Part shown: one piece after another, positions 62,462 through 64,000 of the stretch
How positions within the stretch are numbered: position 1 is the stretch's first letter
Layout of the letters: each line of letters begins with the position of its first letter
Virus record (IMG/VR): IMGVR_UViG_3300018018_000001
Span: 117,622 to 181,621 of that record
Source of the DNA: a virus
Strand: one strand, 5' to 3'
DNA length: 64,000 nucleotides
The notes under the pieces: model-generated
Database searches by the model: none
The model's input: the letters and a program-made list of their open reading frames with translations, nothing else
Told to the model about the DNA's origin: nothing
Translations under genes and position numbers: made by a program

Positions 62462-62965
62462 ATGAAAAGACTATTGTTTGTGGTTTTGGTTTTGGCTTTT
62501 GTGTTGCCGGGGTGCCGTGGAGCGTTTCCATTTCTTTTTGGTGCTGCGGCTGGTTCCTTGATTACTTATGAAGCCACAAGGCCCCGTACTGTGGTAGTGG
62601 CTCCTGCACAATCTGTTCCCCCTTGTCCTCCAGATACTCCCCCTGAGGAATGCCTAAATGCGAATGCTGGTGTTCCTCCTGAAGGGTATATCCTTTATCC
62701 AGGGACTTCATATTATTACTATCCTTATAGTCCGTATCCTCTGTTCTGGTATGGAGGGTATTTTTATGGATTCTGGGGGGGATATTGGCATGGAAGATAT
62801 GGTTATCATGGATATTGGGGTGCTCCTCATTATATGCCCAGAGGTATGAGTGGATTCCATAGAGGCTATACTCCAAGAGGAGGGGGATATAGAGGAGGTG
62901 GGGGTGGTAGAGGGTACGGTGGTGGACATGGAGGTGGCCATGGTGGTCATGGAGGACACCGTTAA
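62462..62965 (+). CDS. Gly/Tyr/His-rich lipoprotein
   Basis: 167 residues, ATG with AAGGAGG. Lipobox LPGC (Cys18) after MKRLLFVVLVLAFV. Then a Pro-rich part and a low-complexity tail of Gly, Tyr, Trp and His (WYGGYFYGFWGGYWHGRYGYHGYWG, HGGGHGGHGGHR split over the last 70 residues). Like small outer-membrane lipoproteins of bacteria; may bind metal through His. Confidence 0.7.
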   Translation: MKRLLFVVLVLAFVLPGCRGAFPFLFGAAAGSLITYEATRPRTVVVAPAQSVPPCPPDTPPEECLNANAGVPPEGYILYPGTSYYYYPYSPYPLFWYGGYFYGFWGGYWHGRYGYHGYWGAPHYMPRGMSGFHRGYTPRGGGYRGGGGGRGYGGGHGGGHGGHGGHR

Positions 62966-63183
62966 TGCTTGAAATTTGGGAAAAAGCTATTTTTTTAGAG
63001 AGATTCATGCGAAAGTATGTTCCCAAAGGATGGGTTGTGCCTATTAGTAATGTTTGTTTTATTCCTTATATTTCTGATAAAGAGTATGAGGATATAGAGA
63101 AGGGAGTCATACCTAAATCATTGGATCAACCTTATTATCGAGAAGCGATTGCTGAATTTTTAAAAGAGGTAGAAAATGAATGA
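62965..63183 (+). CDS. Hypothetical protein
   Basis: 72 residues (one-base overlap). MLEIWEKAIFLERFMRKYVPKGWVVPISNVCFIPYISDKEYEDIEKG. Mixed alpha-beta. No family recognised. Overlaps the next gene by 8 bases. Confidence 0.58.
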   Translation: MLEIWEKAIFLERFMRKYVPKGWVVPISNVCFIPYISDKEYEDIEKGVIPKSLDQPYYREAIAEFLKEVENE

Positions 63184-63460
63184 TGGAACAGGGGGGAAAA
63201 TAAAATCTCCTATGACCGGCCTCTTGGTTGCCTCCCAAGAGGTGGGAGAGCCTCCTTGCAATAAGCCCTCCTGTTCCCCTCCTACTGAAGAAGAAAGAGC
63301 AAGGATGACTCTTAAGGCTATGATGGATACTTGTAGCCTTGCTACTTCCGATATGCCGGAGGGTTTCTTTAGGTATGTTAAATTTGGAGAGATGATTTGG
63401 AAAGCCTTTGAGTTGGGAAGGATTTATGAAAAGAACAGGATCAAAGATGAAAATGAATAG
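63176..63460 (+). CDS. Hypothetical protein
   Basis: 94 residues. Pro-, Gly- and Ser-rich first half (GKIKSPMTGLLVASQEVGEPPCNKPSCSPPTEEE), helical second half (KFGEMIWKAFELGRIYEKNRI). No family recognised. Overlaps the next gene by 8 bases. Confidence 0.58.
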   Translation: MNDGTGGKIKSPMTGLLVASQEVGEPPCNKPSCSPPTEEERARMTLKAMMDTCSLATSDMPEGFFRYVKFGEMIWKAFELGRIYEKNRIKDENE

Positions 63461-63560
63461 AGTCAAGATCCGAATACCCGTTTCACTGAGGCCCTCCAAA
63501 GTCATAGTGCCGAAGAATGTTTACAAAAGGAAAGAGGGGAAGAGAGTTGAAATCGAATAA
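63453..63560 (+). CDS. Small basic protein
   Basis: 35 residues. MNRVKIRIPVSLRPSKVIVPKNVYKRKEGKRVEIE; resembles short phage proteins with a PxKVxxxKKxYxRK core. Nucleic acid binding possible. Supported by overlaps on both sides. Confidence 0.5.
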   Translation: MNRVKIRIPVSLRPSKVIVPKNVYKRKEGKRVEIE

Positions 63561-63660
63561 TTTTAAAGAGTTACTTGAGAAGTTTAGGAAAGCTATAGAC
63601 AAAAGAATAAAGGAATTACAAAAACTAAAAGAGGATATTAAGAAGGTGAGGGAATCATGA
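63547..63660 (+). CDS. Small coiled-coil protein
   Basis: 37 residues from TTG 63547. KELLEKFRKAIDKRIKELQKLKEDIKKV is a charged coil. No family recognised. Overlaps the next ATG by 4 bases. Confidence 0.45.
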   Translation: MKSNNFKELLEKFRKAIDKRIKELQKLKEDIKKVRES

Positions 63661-63878
63661 ATCAGAGACATTCTTTTTTTCATATTGAAGCGGGAAGGAC
63701 TGGTGACATTTGGGTAGATGATTGCTACTACAGTTTCTTGCAATTTAGAAGAGATTTTTCCAAATTGCTTGAGATAAAGAAAGAGTTCAGAGTTGTCAAA
63801 GCTTGTTCCCTTGTAACAGATGGTCAAGTAAATAAGATCAAGATCCTGATTAAGGATAACGGAGGGACTCTGGTATGA
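63657..63878 (+). CDS. Hypothetical protein
   Basis: 73 residues. QRHSFFHIEAGRTGDIWVDDCYYSFLQFRRDFSKLLEIKKEFRVVKACSLVTDGQVNKIKILIKDNG, a small alpha-beta domain. No family recognised. 4-base overlap with the next gene. Confidence 0.6.
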   Translation: MNQRHSFFHIEAGRTGDIWVDDCYYSFLQFRRDFSKLLEIKKEFRVVKACSLVTDGQVNKIKILIKDNGGTLV

Positions 63879-64000
63879 AAGGTTTCTGCGGTTACTGCAT
63901 GAGACCTAATGCCCCTAATTTAAAGGATGTTCAGATTAGAAAATTCTTTGGGCATTGTCATTCTCATTTACGATGGTATTCTTCAATGCCTATGTGTTCT
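63875..64000 (+). CDS. Hypothetical Cys-rich protein, start only (cut by window edge)
   Basis: 42 residues are visible from ATG 63875. CGYCMRPNAPNLKDVQIRKFFGHCHSHLRW has C-x2-C and C-x-H spacing like a zinc finger. The rest lies outside the window. Confidence 0.55.
   Translation, partial: MKGFCGYCMRPNAPNLKDVQIRKFFGHCHSHLRWYSSMPMCS

Overview
The window looks like 64 kb from the genome of a large tailed double-stranded DNA phage, or a closely related prophage-like element. Every supported gene lies on the + strand. Genes are short, tightly packed and often overlap by ATGA or TAATG. Most have no cellular look, and DNA replication genes sit among many mobile endonucleases. No capsid, tail, terminase or lysis gene was recognised, so this is probably the early or middle (replication and host-takeover) part of a much larger genome. 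The DNA is AT-rich. Lipoprotein signals (LSGC, MSGC and similar) and Sec signal peptides suggest a diderm host. The host itself cannot be named from the sequence.

Layout. 1-8.9 kb: a histone-fold-like small protein, a Ycf46-type AAA+ ATPase with DUF1257 (Ycf35) and DUF2997 partners, a tRNA-Tyr gene and a superinfection-immunity-type membrane protein. 8.9-22.5 kb: recombination and DNA repair, with an adenine methylase split by an HNH gene, SbcD-like and SbcC-like proteins, a PD-(D/E)XK nuclease, a gp32-like ssDNA-binding protein, a RecA/UvsX-like recombinase and a UvsW-like helicase. 22.5-36.8 kb: HIRAN protein, GIY-YIG nuclease, metallopeptidase, tRNA-Pro, 5' nuclease, MT-A70 methylase, a likely replication origin (palindromic iterons plus an AT-rich block), a primase-helicase, a Dam-type methylase, an MmcB-like protein, and a family A DNA polymerase fused to a uracil-DNA-glycosylase-like domain and carrying an intein. 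36.8-45 kb: CCA-adding enzyme, Thg1-like protein, two sigma-like proteins, deaminase and NADAR protein. 45-64 kb: secreted proteins and lipoproteins, RlaP-type nucleotidyltransferase, RNA ligase, a multi-zinc-ribbon protein, a phosphoesterase, pyruvoyl-dependent arginine decarboxylase and many small unknown genes.

The most striking signal is regulatory. Fifteen intergenic sites match the sigma-28/FliA (flagellar) promoter, TAAACTTT then 11-12 bases then GCCGATAA, each just before a ribosome binding site and the first gene of a cluster. Four of them also carry a TGACAT...ATGTCA palindrome 13-15 bases upstream of the TAAA box. This suggests that the phage runs much of its gene expression through a FliA-type sigma factor, either the host's or its own. 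Two sigma-like proteins (39481-40089 and 42518-43948) are candidates.

A second theme is mobile endonucleases: about a dozen free-standing HNH, GIY-YIG or PD-(D/E)XK genes, an intein and several remnants. Almost all are fitted exactly between the stop of one gene and the start of the next, and one splits a methylase gene.

Calls rest on reading motifs by eye. Family names should be read as recognised by pattern, not confirmed by search.
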